Shown here: positions 1 to 10,078 of the stretch, in pieces
Layout: every line of letters starts with the position of its first letter
Position numbering within the stretch: position 1 is the stretch's first letter
Source of the DNA: Scenedesmus sp. ARA3
Taxonomy: Eukaryota; Chlorophyta; Chlorophyceae; Sphaeropleales; Scenedesmaceae
DNA length: 47,324 nt
Assembly (NCBI GenBank): GCA_004335835.1
Contig: RWJK01001743.1
Location: 29,844-77,167, forward strand
Direction: 5' to 3'
Program-made: the position numbers and the translations under genes
The notes under the pieces: model-generated
What the model saw: only the letters and a program-made list of their open reading frames with translations
What the model was told of the DNA's origin: nothing
Databases searched by the model: none

Positions 1-54
<54 letters not shown>
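1..54. repeat. (AGC)n triplet tract at the window edge
   Basis: 18 perfect AGC units, reading CTG in the sense of the M3 peptidase gene. They start right after the donor GTGGGTG of exon 61-385, so they lie in an intron that continues past the edge. Confidence 0.97.
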
Positions 55-55
<1 letters not shown>

Positions 56-60
56 CCCAC

Positions 61-3000
61 CTGATGCCAGCAGCCAGCCCCAGCTTGACAGTAGTCAGCA
101 TGTCCTGGCTGGCATGCCCAAACTCATGGAACAGCGTCTCAACCTCCCTCAGGTTCATCAAGCTGGGGCCTCCAGCCACAGGCGGGCTCTGATTGCACAC
201 CACAATGGCAGCCGGCAGCAGCTGTGGCGCGGCGTCCAGCCACTCGGCTTGCGCTGCAGCGAGCTCGGGAGTGTAAAAGCCGGGGTTTGAACTGCCGCCC
301 GGCAGCTGCCGTGCGCGTAGTGCGGCAGGGCTGGGGGTGAGCCACAGCTTGGCGCCTGACACGATGCCATTCTCCCAGGCGCCTCCTGCAGGGCGGCAGA
401 CACACAGGCAGGCAGGTGTACATGCGTTATAGCTTGGCACCAGGACAGCGCCTGTCACGATGACGTTCTCCAGGCGCCTGCCGCAAGACAGACAAACACA
501 CAGACAGACATGTGTACATGCGTTACAGTTGGTAGACAGGATGACGCCTGACACGATGTCGTTCCCCCAGGCGCCTCCTGCAAGGCTGCAGGCACGCAGC
601 TGCGTGTACACTTGTTAACACGTGTCAAACAGTCACCAGACAGCTTCACCCAGCGTGGTGCCAGTAGCCATGCCATCTTTTAGCTACAGCCACTCTGTAA
701 CTGCATGTTTTGATATTGACCCCCAGCTGGCCGAGCCATCAGAGCACCATTTGCTGGGTTTTGAGCACTGCGTGCTTGATGCAACGCCAAGCACAGCAAC
801 CCAGCACCTCTGTGCTGGGACATGCTGCCACGCACCTGACTTGCTGCCTGGCCGTGCATACAGGTCGGTCCAGAAGTAGGCAATGGGCTGCTGCGTGCCC
901 TGGTTGTGCACCTGGTGCAGCAGATAACAGTGTCACATCATCTTGATGTCAGCGATCATGCCATATGGAAGCCACCGGCCCTGCGATTGCTTCATACATC
1001 ACGAGTGATTATCGAGAACAGTGGCAGCACGCACAACATACAGTCAGCTAACCCACCTGGTATAGTGTGACGTCCTTGTGCCACACGTGGGGCGTGTTGT
1101 CGCCGTCATGCACAGCCTTGACGATGCTGATGCCATACGCCTTCTGCGCCAGCTGCAGACGCACATACAAAAGCAACAGGTTGCAACCAATGTGAGCAAA
1201 TGCAGACTCCGCATCAGCTGCTGTTGGTTACTTGCACAGCAACCACAGCCTGACAGCTGCAACCCAGCAACTCTGTACTTCTGCGGATCGAAAGAACATC
1301 CTGCAACTTGTTATCTACCCATGCATGGTGGCACACACTGCAGGATGTTGCTTCGATTCCTCTGGCAAACACCAGAACCACTCACGTCAAAGAGGCCCTT
1401 CAGCACGCTGTCCAGCGGCAGATACTGCTGCAGCTCCTGCTGGTTCAGGTTGAACAATGCCTCCTTTTGCCGCTCCGAATAATACTCCACGTCCCACCAC
1501 TGCAGCCGCAGCTGAGGATCCCCTGAATGCTGCCGCGCAAAGGCTGCCAGCTGCTCGTGCTCCCGTGCTGCTGCCGGCTGGCTAGCAGACACCATCTGCT
1601 GCATGAGGTCAACGGCCTGGTCAATGCTGGCCATCTGCAGGGGGGGTTTAAAAAGTGTTAGTAACATGTTACAAATGCATGTTCAACAGCTGAAGCTGTC
1701 AAATGCCAGTTTATTGGCTGGCTGTATGGCACCAATTGCCTGGTCAAGCTCACCATCTGCCGGCTTAACATACACATGGAATTGCAAAAACTGCACCTGC
1801 GACATATGTCAGTCTAGACAGGTCCAGATCCACAGTGCAACAAACCAACGCAGTCTGAGCCACTGCATAACCAACTAACAACAGGCGTGTTTCAACATCT
1901 GCAAGGGTGTGAAGCACCGCTCACCTTGCTGGTAGCTCTGTACTCGCCCCAGCTGTTGTACCCCAGCAGCCCTGCCAGCTGCTGCCGCAGCTTCAGAATG
2001 TCCCGCACAAGGCCACTGTTGTCGTATTGCCCAGCCGACGCAGCCGTCTTCTCCGCAACATACATCCTGTGGCGCAGCTCCCTGTTGTGTGCGGAGCTCA
2101 TGACTGCCGAGTATGTGTTGCCATCAAGCTTCAGGAGCCAAGGGCCGTCTGCTACTGTGGCAGTGGTGTGGCCATCTGCCAGTGCATTTTGAGCTGCCAG
2201 GGCGAGTGTGGTGGCTGCCAGGCCTGCCACATCAGCCTGGTCCTCAATCAGCAGCTTGAAGGCCTGCATACAATGAAGTTGTTGTGGTGGCAGCGCGGCA
2301 GCTGTAAGAAAGGGTTTAGGGTGCAATGGCAAGGGTGGGTGTTGGTTGCCAGGCCTACCACATCAGCCTGCTCTGTAATGAGCAGCTTGAAGGCCTGCGT
2401 GCAAACAGGTTGTCAGGGTTGCAGCATGGCAGCTGTTGGTAAGGGGCAGCGTGCGTGGATGTTGTTGGCGCTGCTGCTGGCGTTGACTTGAATCGGCTGC
2501 AAGAGCTGTGTAGGTAGCCTAGACAAGCCTCATTCCAGAGCACAGCCTTACACGGTTTTCAACAGCAGTCCGCATCTTTGGTGCCAGGCAGACACCGTCA
2601 CAACAGCATGTCTGCTGCCTGCGACTCTGATCAGGGCAGGCAACAGGGAGCCACCCTACAAGCAAGCCAGCAGCAGCCTGTCAAACAAACTGTGCACAGC
2701 CTCACATCACTCACCCCTTTTGCATCCAGCACATTATTTGAGAACTGGTTCTGCAGCTGCTCCAGCTTGTTCTTGACTTCATTGAATGCTGCCTTCTTGT
2801 CAGCCTCCAGCCCCACCCCGTTTCCAGCCATTTCTGTCAGCGTCTTGGACACTAGCCGCTGCTGCTCTGGTGACAGCTGCTGCCAGATGTCTGAGCTAGA
2901 CTTGAGGGTGTTTAGCGCGTTGTGGATTGGCTTGCTTTGGCCCAGCCGCAGTCTGAAGCTGACTAGGGCAGGGGTGACAGCTTCAACAGCTGCACGCAGC

Positions 3001-3566
3001 GCGTCGGTGCTCATGACATCCTGTGTACAGAAGAATGCGGCCAGACACCGGCAGGGTAAGGTGGCAGGGTGAGGCAGGCCAGGTGACGCGGATGCATGTT
3101 GAACAGAAAATCCATACTGTGTCAACGACAGCTGCGTGGCAACAACAGCGTGACATCAGCTGCTGGGTTGTACCAGCACATTGCTGCAGTCCAACAAGCA
3201 GCAGCACCAATCACTCACCGAGAGGTGGCTGAACTGCCCGCTGACAAAGTCAGTGCGCAGCTGAATCTGAGTCAACGGCTTGAAGATCCGGTCAAAGCTG
3301 ACGGCGCCGTTTCCTGCAAGCAGATCCTGCTCCAGGAAATCCAGGGACGCTGATTCCTCCTCAATCAGTGTTGCAACTGCAGGCTGGATGTGTTCTGGCC
3401 TGATCTTGTCCCACAGGGGCAACTGGCCCAGCTTTAGCTGCCAGTTGGGTGCCAGCAGAGGGTTGTTGCCAGGTGAGCTTTGCTGCGTGCTGGCAAGGCG
3501 CAACCTGCTGCTGCTGCTACTGCTGGTGAGCACTCCGGACCATGCAGGCTGAGGATGCAGCAAGGG
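61..3566 (-). CDS. M3-family zinc oligopeptidase (oligopeptidase A / organellar oligopeptidase type), C-terminus off the left edge
   Basis: Predicted zinc metallopeptidase that degrades short peptides; plant relatives clear cleaved transit peptides in mitochondria and plastids. Minus-strand exons in gene order: 3219-3566, 2715-3020, 1925-2263, 1386-1634, 1057-1152, 836-911, 61-385. All junctions are GT-AG and phases agree. Family landmarks in order are NPLLAP near the start, [12 protein letters not shown], the LGYNSWGEY segment, [28 protein letters not shown] followed by [15 protein letters not shown], and [17 protein letters not shown], which holds the HExxH zinc site. Family members usually read HALQHM after the first His-Glu-Phe-Gly, so SQD is a small departure. 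The third zinc ligand and C-terminal lobe lie beyond base 1. The start is unresolved: an ATG at 3681-3683 could open a short leader exon spliced to 3566. Two exon edges are tandemly duplicated into introns (see repeats). Confidence 0.85.
352..583 (-). repeat. Three tandem copies (96-bp period) of the 5' edge of the GGAWEN exon
   Basis: The exon start encoding [11 protein letters not shown] (about 352-390) recurs at about 447-486 and 544-583 with a period of about 96 bases, including a flank rich in GTGTACATGCGTTA. The outermost copy keeps a TGCAG acceptor and the same phase. Because 96 is divisible by 3, the peptidase frame stays open without stops from that acceptor through all three copies. 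An exon three units longer is therefore possible, although family alignment favours the acceptor at 386-390. Confidence 0.8.
2215..2415 (-). repeat. Tandem duplication (about 131-bp period) of the 5' edge of the AFKLLIED exon
   Basis: The exon start at 2263 and its upstream intron are repeated once, at about 2343-2415. The copy encodes [12 protein letters not shown], against [12 protein letters not shown] in the exon used in the model. Confidence 0.85.
2359..2394 (-). other. Candidate 36-nt in-frame cassette exon of the M3 peptidase
   Basis: The duplicated copy has an acceptor (GCACGCAG just before 2394) and a donor (GTAGGC just after 2359). The upstream exon ends and the downstream exon starts in phase 0, so inclusion would add 12 residues, [12 protein letters not shown], directly before the homologous exon. 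Whether it is spliced in is not known. Confidence 0.4.
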
Positions 3567-3574
3567 CTGCGGGT

Positions 3575-4327
3575 CTTGTGCATATGTACCTGCAGCAATA
3601 AAATCTCGACGTTAGCAAGTCAAGTACGTGCGGCGCCAGCATGCGCCAGTCGGCACGCACAGCATCGTTTGCCGCGCAATCCATGATGGCGCCAGACTCG
3701 CGTGGACGCGCACCCACCTATGCCTGCTAAACCCAGCAGAAGCATGACTAAGGAAATCTTCATTGTCAATAAATCTAATCTACAAAGTTTCCAACCTAGA
3801 GGTGCCAGCCGAACCTCAGGTAGACGGCACAGTGCGATCGCCAAAACAAAGGCTGGCACCTCGGCAAATGCTGTCTATGACGTGATTTTCAGGTAGGTCA
3901 CGAGCTGCAGGCAGGCACAAGAACCTGCGTGTGACAGTCAAAATGTTGGAGGAAGTCACGATGAACATGGGTCGTTCAGCTCGGGCCCAAGCTACAAGAA
4001 CAAGATGAAACACAACTGTAATCACCGACTTGCAGGAGAGGCAGCAACCCCACAACGGCTGCCCTCAGCACCAGTACTCAGCACAGCATGTGAATGTGCT
4101 GCACCATCCACGGGCGCAGCTGCGGATGCACAATGAACTGCTGCTGCAGCAAACAGTGAGACCAGCAAGCCGCGGGCAGCACACAGCACCTGCAGACCAA
4201 CAGGCTGTTTAGCAGCGGTCTCTGCTTGCACAGCTCAACGTGTTCCAGCTGTTGCCGCTGCCGCAGCCCTGTGGTCGGTGCCAACGACAGGCACGCACAC
4301 CCTGGCCTGGTCCAACTAACTACCACT
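3575..4327. other. Region between two minus-strand genes, no gene assigned
   Basis: This stretch should hold the 5' region of the M3 peptidase and the 3' UTR of the WBP4-like gene. A short open stretch starting at ATG 3681-3683 (minus) might encode a leader exon for the peptidase. No other protein family, RNA gene or repeat was recognised. Confidence 0.5.
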
Positions 4328-5569
4328 TCACGTCAGCCCGAACGCAGTCTTGGTGCGTGCTTCTACTCGCTGCCGTGCCGCCTCCCTGCGCGCCAATGCC
4401 TCTGCCTCTGCAGGGTCCAGCGGCTTCTTGGCGCCCTTGCCTGCTGCTGCTGCTGCTGCTGACGAAGAACCTTCTCGTTTTCTCTGCAGCGCAGCAACAG
4501 GCAGCCGTACAGCACAGACTCATCAGCAGCCGTTGACAGCAGCGAATGATCGGTAGTCGGTTGCTGGCAGTGGGGTGCCAGGCTGTTTGTATTGGCTGCA
4601 CCCTACAGAAACACGTTATCGACTGACGCAGTGCCACAGTCTGCTGTGCATCCACAGCACAGCGCATGGCACAGCATTTTGGTGACTCCAAAACTTTGCT
4701 GCAGCGGTCACCTTCTGAGCATCTGCTGCTGCCGCTGCTGCTGGGTCAGCAATGCCGACCCCTTTTGCGCCTCCAATGCGCCCAGACACAGGCATGGCAT
4801 GCCCTCCAACACCCGACAGCGGATGGCTCGGCAGCTGCACCACCTTTTTTACTACCCGCACACCCTGGCCATTTGCTGCTGCACCCGCTGCTGCTGGCTT
4901 GCTGCTGGCTGCAGCACCGCCGCCTGCTTTGCTTCCTGCTGCTGCGGCTGCTGCCTTTGCTGCAGCCTGCGCTGCTGCGTCACCGCCCTCAAATGGTGCT
5001 ACGCCAAACATTGCTGCTGAGGGGATGCCTGGCTGCTGTGTCCAGGCTACTGGCTCCCCACCGTAATAGTAGCTTGTTTTGACATCAAAGTACCATCTGC
5101 AGCAGCAGCAACAGCGGCAGCAGGCAGCGACGTAAAAGTGGTCAGCAAGCACGCAGCCACTAGGCGCACCAACAACACAGCTCACAAGCTGTGCACTGTG
5201 TGTTCAGCAGAAAATCGTCAAGTGCAATTGCTGCATGCAGCACTGCTTGACGAGCAGCAGCTGTTTTGGCTCCCGGAAAGGTTCAAGCCCGCTGCGTCTA
5301 CCCTGCAAGGGTGCTGTGCTGTGTGTTTCACAAAGGTCTTGGACCAAGGGCTGCACAGCCAGGCTCACCTGTGTGCTGCATTGTAGTAGTAGCCGCTGCC
5401 TTCATGCCACACCCACTTGCCCGCCTGCGCCTGCGCTGCTGCCTGGTCTGCCTCGTACTGCTTGCGCGCCTTTGCCTCGATGCTGTCCATGGCCGCTATC
5501 GCATGCTCCTCCTGCTGCTTCTCTGCATCCGCTTTCTTGGACATGTCCCGCAGCTCTGCAGGTGCAGGT

Positions 5570-5659
<90 letters not shown>

Positions 5660-6294
5660 GGTGACTCGAAACTCAGCAGGCATGGAACTGCAAGGCAGCA
5701 AGCACACGAGCCAGCTAGGCTGTGTATGTTCAGCCAGCTGCTTGCCGTTGCTACCGCTGCTGCTGCTGCTGCTACTGCCGCTGAACGTGCGACAGTGACT
5801 GCTGCTGGCATGCCAGTGGGGCTGGCATGCAGCTGCTCTTGGGTTGCCTGCAGGCTGTACACATGCAAAAGGGAACACCACCTGCTGCTGCTGTCTCATC
5901 ACGGCTGGAGGTGCTGCTGCTGCAGCTGCTGCTGCTGTTCTTGTCACTCACTGCGAGCCAGGTTCTCCTTGTGCTTCACGCCTTGCTCGTGGTTGAACTT
6001 TGCCGCTTTGCTGTCGTTCATCCATACGCGGCACAGCTCGCACCAGTACATGGGGTTGGACTTCCATCGCTGTACGAAGGGCAGGCAATGCAGCACACAT
6101 GCAGCAGCTGGTGAGCATGGACGTGCTTGCAGGAAGGGTGTAAGCAGGCCTCCTGTGAAAGCAGCAGTGCATGTACTGCTTGCGACAAGTATGGATGTAG
6201 GCTGCCTGTCCAGGCGCCTACGCTACACAGCAGCGTTGATATGTGCTGCTGTAATGCCAGCTGGGAAGCACTGTCTGGGTCTTACCTCCGTCAT
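4328..6294 (-). CDS. WBP4/FBP21-like spliceosomal protein with U1-type zinc finger
   Basis: Complete five-exon model on the minus strand: 6286-6294, 5952-6069, 5369-5555, 4712-5096, 4328-4483; 284 residues, with all phases compatible. The first coding exon is only ATG ACG GAG, so the protein begins MTERWKSNPMYWCELC, matching the MTEYW start of plant homologues. Residues about 8-40 form the matrin/U1-type C2H2 finger (CELC, later H-x5-H in FNHEQGVKH). A charged helix follows (KLRDMSKKADAEKQ), then a YYYN / WYFD segment resembling the plant aromatic module, an Ala-rich linker, a KRKRE basic motif, and a C-terminal REAARQRVEARTK helix. WBP4/FBP21 proteins act in the nucleus in early spliceosome assembly. 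Intron 2 carries a long CTG tract directly before the acceptor. Confidence 0.9.
5571..5656. repeat. (AGC)n triplet tract, about 29 units, in an intron of the WBP4-like gene
   Basis: A pure AGC tract on the plus strand, which reads CTG in the sense direction of the WBP4-like gene. It ends about 15 bases upstream of the 3' splice site at 5556. It produces long artefactual poly-Ser, poly-Ala and poly-Leu frames. Confidence 0.97.
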
Positions 6295-6918
6295 GGTGCC
6301 TCCCCTGTGCCTCTAAGGCCGCACGATATGCAGGAATGTAGTTGCTGAAAGGTAACTGGGCTGCCACAGCCGCTGTCCTGGAGTCGCAGGCTCTCTGCTG
6401 ATCCCTGCTGGGCTACGAGTTGCTGCCTAGCGTGCTAGCAACTCAGACCCGCCACACACAACACTGCTAGGGTAGCAATATGAGTGAAGGCGCTCTGACG
6501 GACAGCAGCAACTGAGTGGCAGTGCAGCAGCAGCAAGGCTAACAAGCACAGGCAAAGGATGCACGCAGACAGCAGGCTAGCAGTGCACACGGAAGTTATG
6601 ACAAACAGCATCAGCAGGTGCATCGTTGGTGATCTCTGTGCGCTGCAAAAGAAACAGTCATGTGTGCCAGTGTTTAGGGCCATGCTGGGCCCCCATGTGA
6701 GCAGCTGAAGCACCCGTGGGTCCAAGCAGCTTTCACCTTCACCATCGAGTACTATTTTGCTGTGACCGTGCTACCTCACTGGTGCGCATCCACTGAGCTG
6801 TCCCTGCTGTGCTTCACCCGCCGTTCGCACCATTCTCACCAGCTTTTGTTGTGTGCACTCAGGGCTTCCTCCTTTGATTCAAGTCGTCGTTTCGTCGCTG
6901 AAAGCCAGCCTAGCAAAC
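6295..6918. other. Divergent promoter region between the WBP4-like and secreted-protein genes
   Basis: About 620 bases separate two start codons that face away from each other, so both 5' UTRs and promoters must lie here. No coding exon was recognised, and I cannot point to a convincing TATA element. Confidence 0.5.
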
Positions 6919-8007
6919 ATGGCACGCAAGTGAGTGTGTTGGCAGCACCAACTGCCTGCTTCGCCTGACCCAAAGCTCCTGGTACAACAGCATGCGTGTG
7001 AAAGTGGTCGTAGAAGGAGCGGATGCACTGTCCGTTCATGCTGCTACTTTGCTACCCAGTTGAGGACACATCACTCCAGGCGGGCAACAACACTCTAGAT
7101 CAGCGCGTGCTGCAGCCTGCGGCAAACGCCCACCTTGTTTTGCTTGATCCTCCAACTTCAGACGATTATGGTGCAGCTGGGCGCCCTGCTGTGCACTAAC
7201 CGTGGTACCCGGCGTTGCTGCTGTTGGTTTCCTGCCCACCGCTGCAGGTACTTGATGCTGCTGGCCGTGGTAGCCCTGCTGGCGACTTCTGCAGTGGTTC
7301 GCTGCCAGGACGACGAGGAGCCAACAGTCATGCACTTTAGCTCCAAGCCTGAGGCAGCTGCAGAGGCAGCTGAAGCAGCAGCGGAGCCCATCCCTGCGGC
7401 AACCCCCACACCAGCAGCAGCGACACCCACTCCTGCTGCTGCAGCAGGCTCAATGGATGCTTACAAGGAGCTGGCCACTGAGTACCTGAACAAGGCCACT
7501 GAGACCGCAACAGGTTGGTTGCTGTGCTGCCTGCCGCGGCTGCTGCGCACATAACTGGTTAGCTGGGCATGCCCTGTTCCACTGCTTCTTTGAGCAAATT
7601 ACGGGGAGGAACTGTGCACAGGAGGTCTGCTTTTGCCTTCACTCTGCACCACTGCTAGCCAATGCAGACTGCATTGCTCAACTCAAGGCCAGGCTCGGTA
7701 GTGTGGCGGCCGCACTACCTGGAGAACTCTGCTGTGTGCTGCACAGAGCATGCTGTGTCCCTGACCTGCTCACAGCCGTGTGCTGCTGTACTGCAACACA
7801 TCCGCCGCACCTCAATTGTTCGCGCGTGCCATTCCTATCCTCTCACCACCGCATTCTTCTTCTTCTGCTGCTGCTGCTGCTGCCGCAGTGTATGTTGCGC
7901 AGGCTCAGGAGCTGGCCACGGAGTACCTGGGCCAGGCCCAGGAGCTGCTGGCCAGCACCCTGGACAAGCTGGGCGTGAAGAAGCCCGCAGGCAAGACCGA
8001 GCTGTGA
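6919..8007 (+). CDS. Small secreted Ala/Pro-rich protein with paired amphipathic helices, family not recognised
   Basis: Three exons: 6919-6929, 7248-7513, 7889-8007; 131 residues. The 11-base initiating exon (ATG GCA CGC AA) joins at phase 2 to give MARKYLMLLAVVALLATS. This is a clear signal peptide or N-terminal membrane helix with a likely cleavage after the alanine/serine run near residue 20. An acidic patch (QDDEEP) and a linker of Ala and Pro-Thr repeats follow. Two related helical motifs come next, YKELATEYLNKATE and AQELATEYLGQAQE, and the tail is KKPAGKTEL. The repeated L-A-T-E-Y-L heptad-like pattern suggests internal duplication and an amphipathic helix pair. No catalytic motif is visible. 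It could be a secreted, ER-lumenal or thylakoid-lumenal small protein. Confidence 0.72.
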
Positions 8008-8210
8008 GCAGTGCTGTGGCGAAGCTGCTGCTGCTTGCAGCATGATGGAGTGAAGAAGCGCGCAGGCAAGGCGGAGCTGTCAGCTGGCTTTTGGTGCTTC
8101 TGCAGCAGCAGCTGACGACAGCGGAGCTGGCGGCTGTGAGTTGGTATTGGTGCTGGCTGTTGCCGCGCGACAGCACAGTGGGCAGCCGGCAGGCAACACG
8201 GAGCTGTGAG
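7976..8210 (+). repeat. Decaying tandem copies of the last exon's 3' end
   Basis: The exon end GTGAAGAAGCCCGCAGGCAA...GAGCTG (7976-8004) is echoed at 8049-8083 and again, more weakly, near 8188-8206 (GGCAGGCAACACGGAGCTGTGAG). The copies lie after the stop codon, so they belong to the 3' UTR or flank rather than the protein. Confidence 0.65.
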
Positions 8211-9338
8211 CTGAACTGCGCTATGGTGCTGGTTGATGCAGCTGCTGCTGTTGCAGCAGCTGAGGCAGCTCGACGGTACCCAGGGCAAGCTGCTGCAGCA
8301 GTGGGTTGACAGCATGGTGGCAGCGGCAGCAGTTGCTTGGGCAGGGTTGTTTGGGGCGGGCGGGTGCAGCGGGAGTCGGTGTGCACCGGTATGCGGCAGG
8401 CACAGCTGGTGGTTGCTTGTTGCGCGAACGCAGTTGTTTGTTGAGCGACTTGGTGGATGCCTGGTTGTGGCATCTAGCCATCTGGTGAGGGCGGCACAGG
8501 AAGTGGCGGCGTTGGCATCCTGCAGCTGATCGCAAGCAGCAGCTGCTGCTTTGGCTGTGGCTTCGCAGTGGCGTTCTGCATGCGTGCTGCGGCAGCGCTG
8601 CTCAACTGTGGCTGCATTGAGCAGCCTGCCCGCAGGTGTGTGCCACAGTGGCAGTGTTTTCCGCGGGTTAACCCAATGTTGGAACCGCCACGGGTCTGAG
8701 AGTGCACAGCGGAGCTCTGTGCGTGGGTGTAACACATCTATCAGCTGCCTGACGTCAGAAATGGAACAGCATTACTATGTCAGGTGTCGTCAGTGATGCA
8801 GTTGAAGTGCGCTGCAGTTGGCTAGCTCAACATTGGAGCTGTAAGATCTTGACTGCCCACTTCATGTTGAATGGTTGACCAGCCTCGTGGGTGTGTTTAG
8901 CTGATTACTGCAGCTGTGCCCCGCAGTGCATAATGTATGCAATCGGCAACTTTCTTTTATATAATGCCACTGGCCAGCCTGTACAGTTGCAGCAGGGAAG
9001 TACAGGTGACGCTTGCTGTGGTGCAGCTTGCTGTAGACCCCCAGCTTCACCAACAATTGCACATTGCATCGATGAAAAGTCATACAAGTTCATAAAGTAC
9101 ACCGTAATTTCGATGAGGTACCGAGTTGTCAAGGACATGGTCCTTCTTGAAGCCTCTGTTCCCGCCTCGGTATCGCACTCAACCTGGCGTACAGCAAATC
9201 TCTGCGAAAAAATTCTCTTTTGGCTACTTAGTTCTGATCGATCGAATTGTCGGGCGTTGTCACTGCACTAGTAGCACTGCTGCTGTGCACACACCAGAGC
9301 AATTTGCTGTTGGGGCAGTTTGTGGAGCCGTGTCTACG
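8008..9338. other. 3' flank and intergenic region without a recognised gene
   Basis: Holds the duplicated exon-end remnants just after 8007, then unique sequence rich in CAG/CTG words. TGTAA, the usual green-algal polyadenylation signal, occurs at 8840-8844, but it is more than 800 bases past the stop codon. The plus-strand gene that follows starts at 9339. No further exon, RNA gene or mobile element was found. Confidence 0.45.
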
Positions 9339-10045
9339 ATGCAGAGGTATGTTCCGCGTCTTGCTATCAATCAATGTCAATCACATAATCCGGCGGCAAG
9401 ACGCCCTAGCAGGCATCACCCAGTAACCCATGGTGTGCTGCTGCCCCTGCTTGTGCTGCTTTTCGTCAGACACCCAGCATTCTTGCTGCTGGCGTGCAGC
9501 ATAGTGCTGCAGCTCTGCTCGCATGCCGCTGGCATGATGCCGGGCATGGGAATGGGCGGCATGCCTGAGCAGCCAAAGGCAGCAGCAGTAGTGTCAGGTG
9601 AGGCAGCAGGCTGCGCTGTCTGCTGTGCAGTACAGTTGCAAGGCACACACTATGCACTTTGTCCTGCCTGCTAGGCAATCAGCGGTAAGCAACAAATCCC
9701 TTGCACTTAAACAGGGTACACATTTCAAATGTGCAGCCTATCCCGCAGGACAGGAACCGCACATACACCGCTGTAACAGGACATGCAGGTAATCAGGGCA
9801 CCTATAAGTCAGCAACACTGCTGCTGCTACTGCTGCTGCTGCTGCTGCAGACGTCAAGTTCATCAAGTGTGGTGTGTGTGAGGCGCTGGTGAAGCAGGCA
9901 ACGCGCAAGGTCAAGGCGCTGCGGGGCGAGCTGAAGCCGGGGCAGCGGGTGAGGGCCAGCAGCCAGTTGCGGTGACCCCAGCAGCAGCAGATGCGTGAAA
10001 CACAACAGCAGCAGCAGCAGCAGCAGATGCGTGAAACACAGCAGT

Positions 10046-10078
<33 letters not shown>

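Noticed and set aside
5417..6316. 299-codon plus-strand open frame with a poly-Ser run
   Set aside because: It is antisense to the well-supported WBP4-like gene and stays open only because of the AGC tract and GC-rich composition.
7835..8735. Long minus-strand frames antisense to the secreted Ala/Pro-rich gene
   Set aside because: Low-complexity Thr/Ser/His/Gln composition, no family match and no splice structure; the plus-strand signal-peptide gene explains the region.
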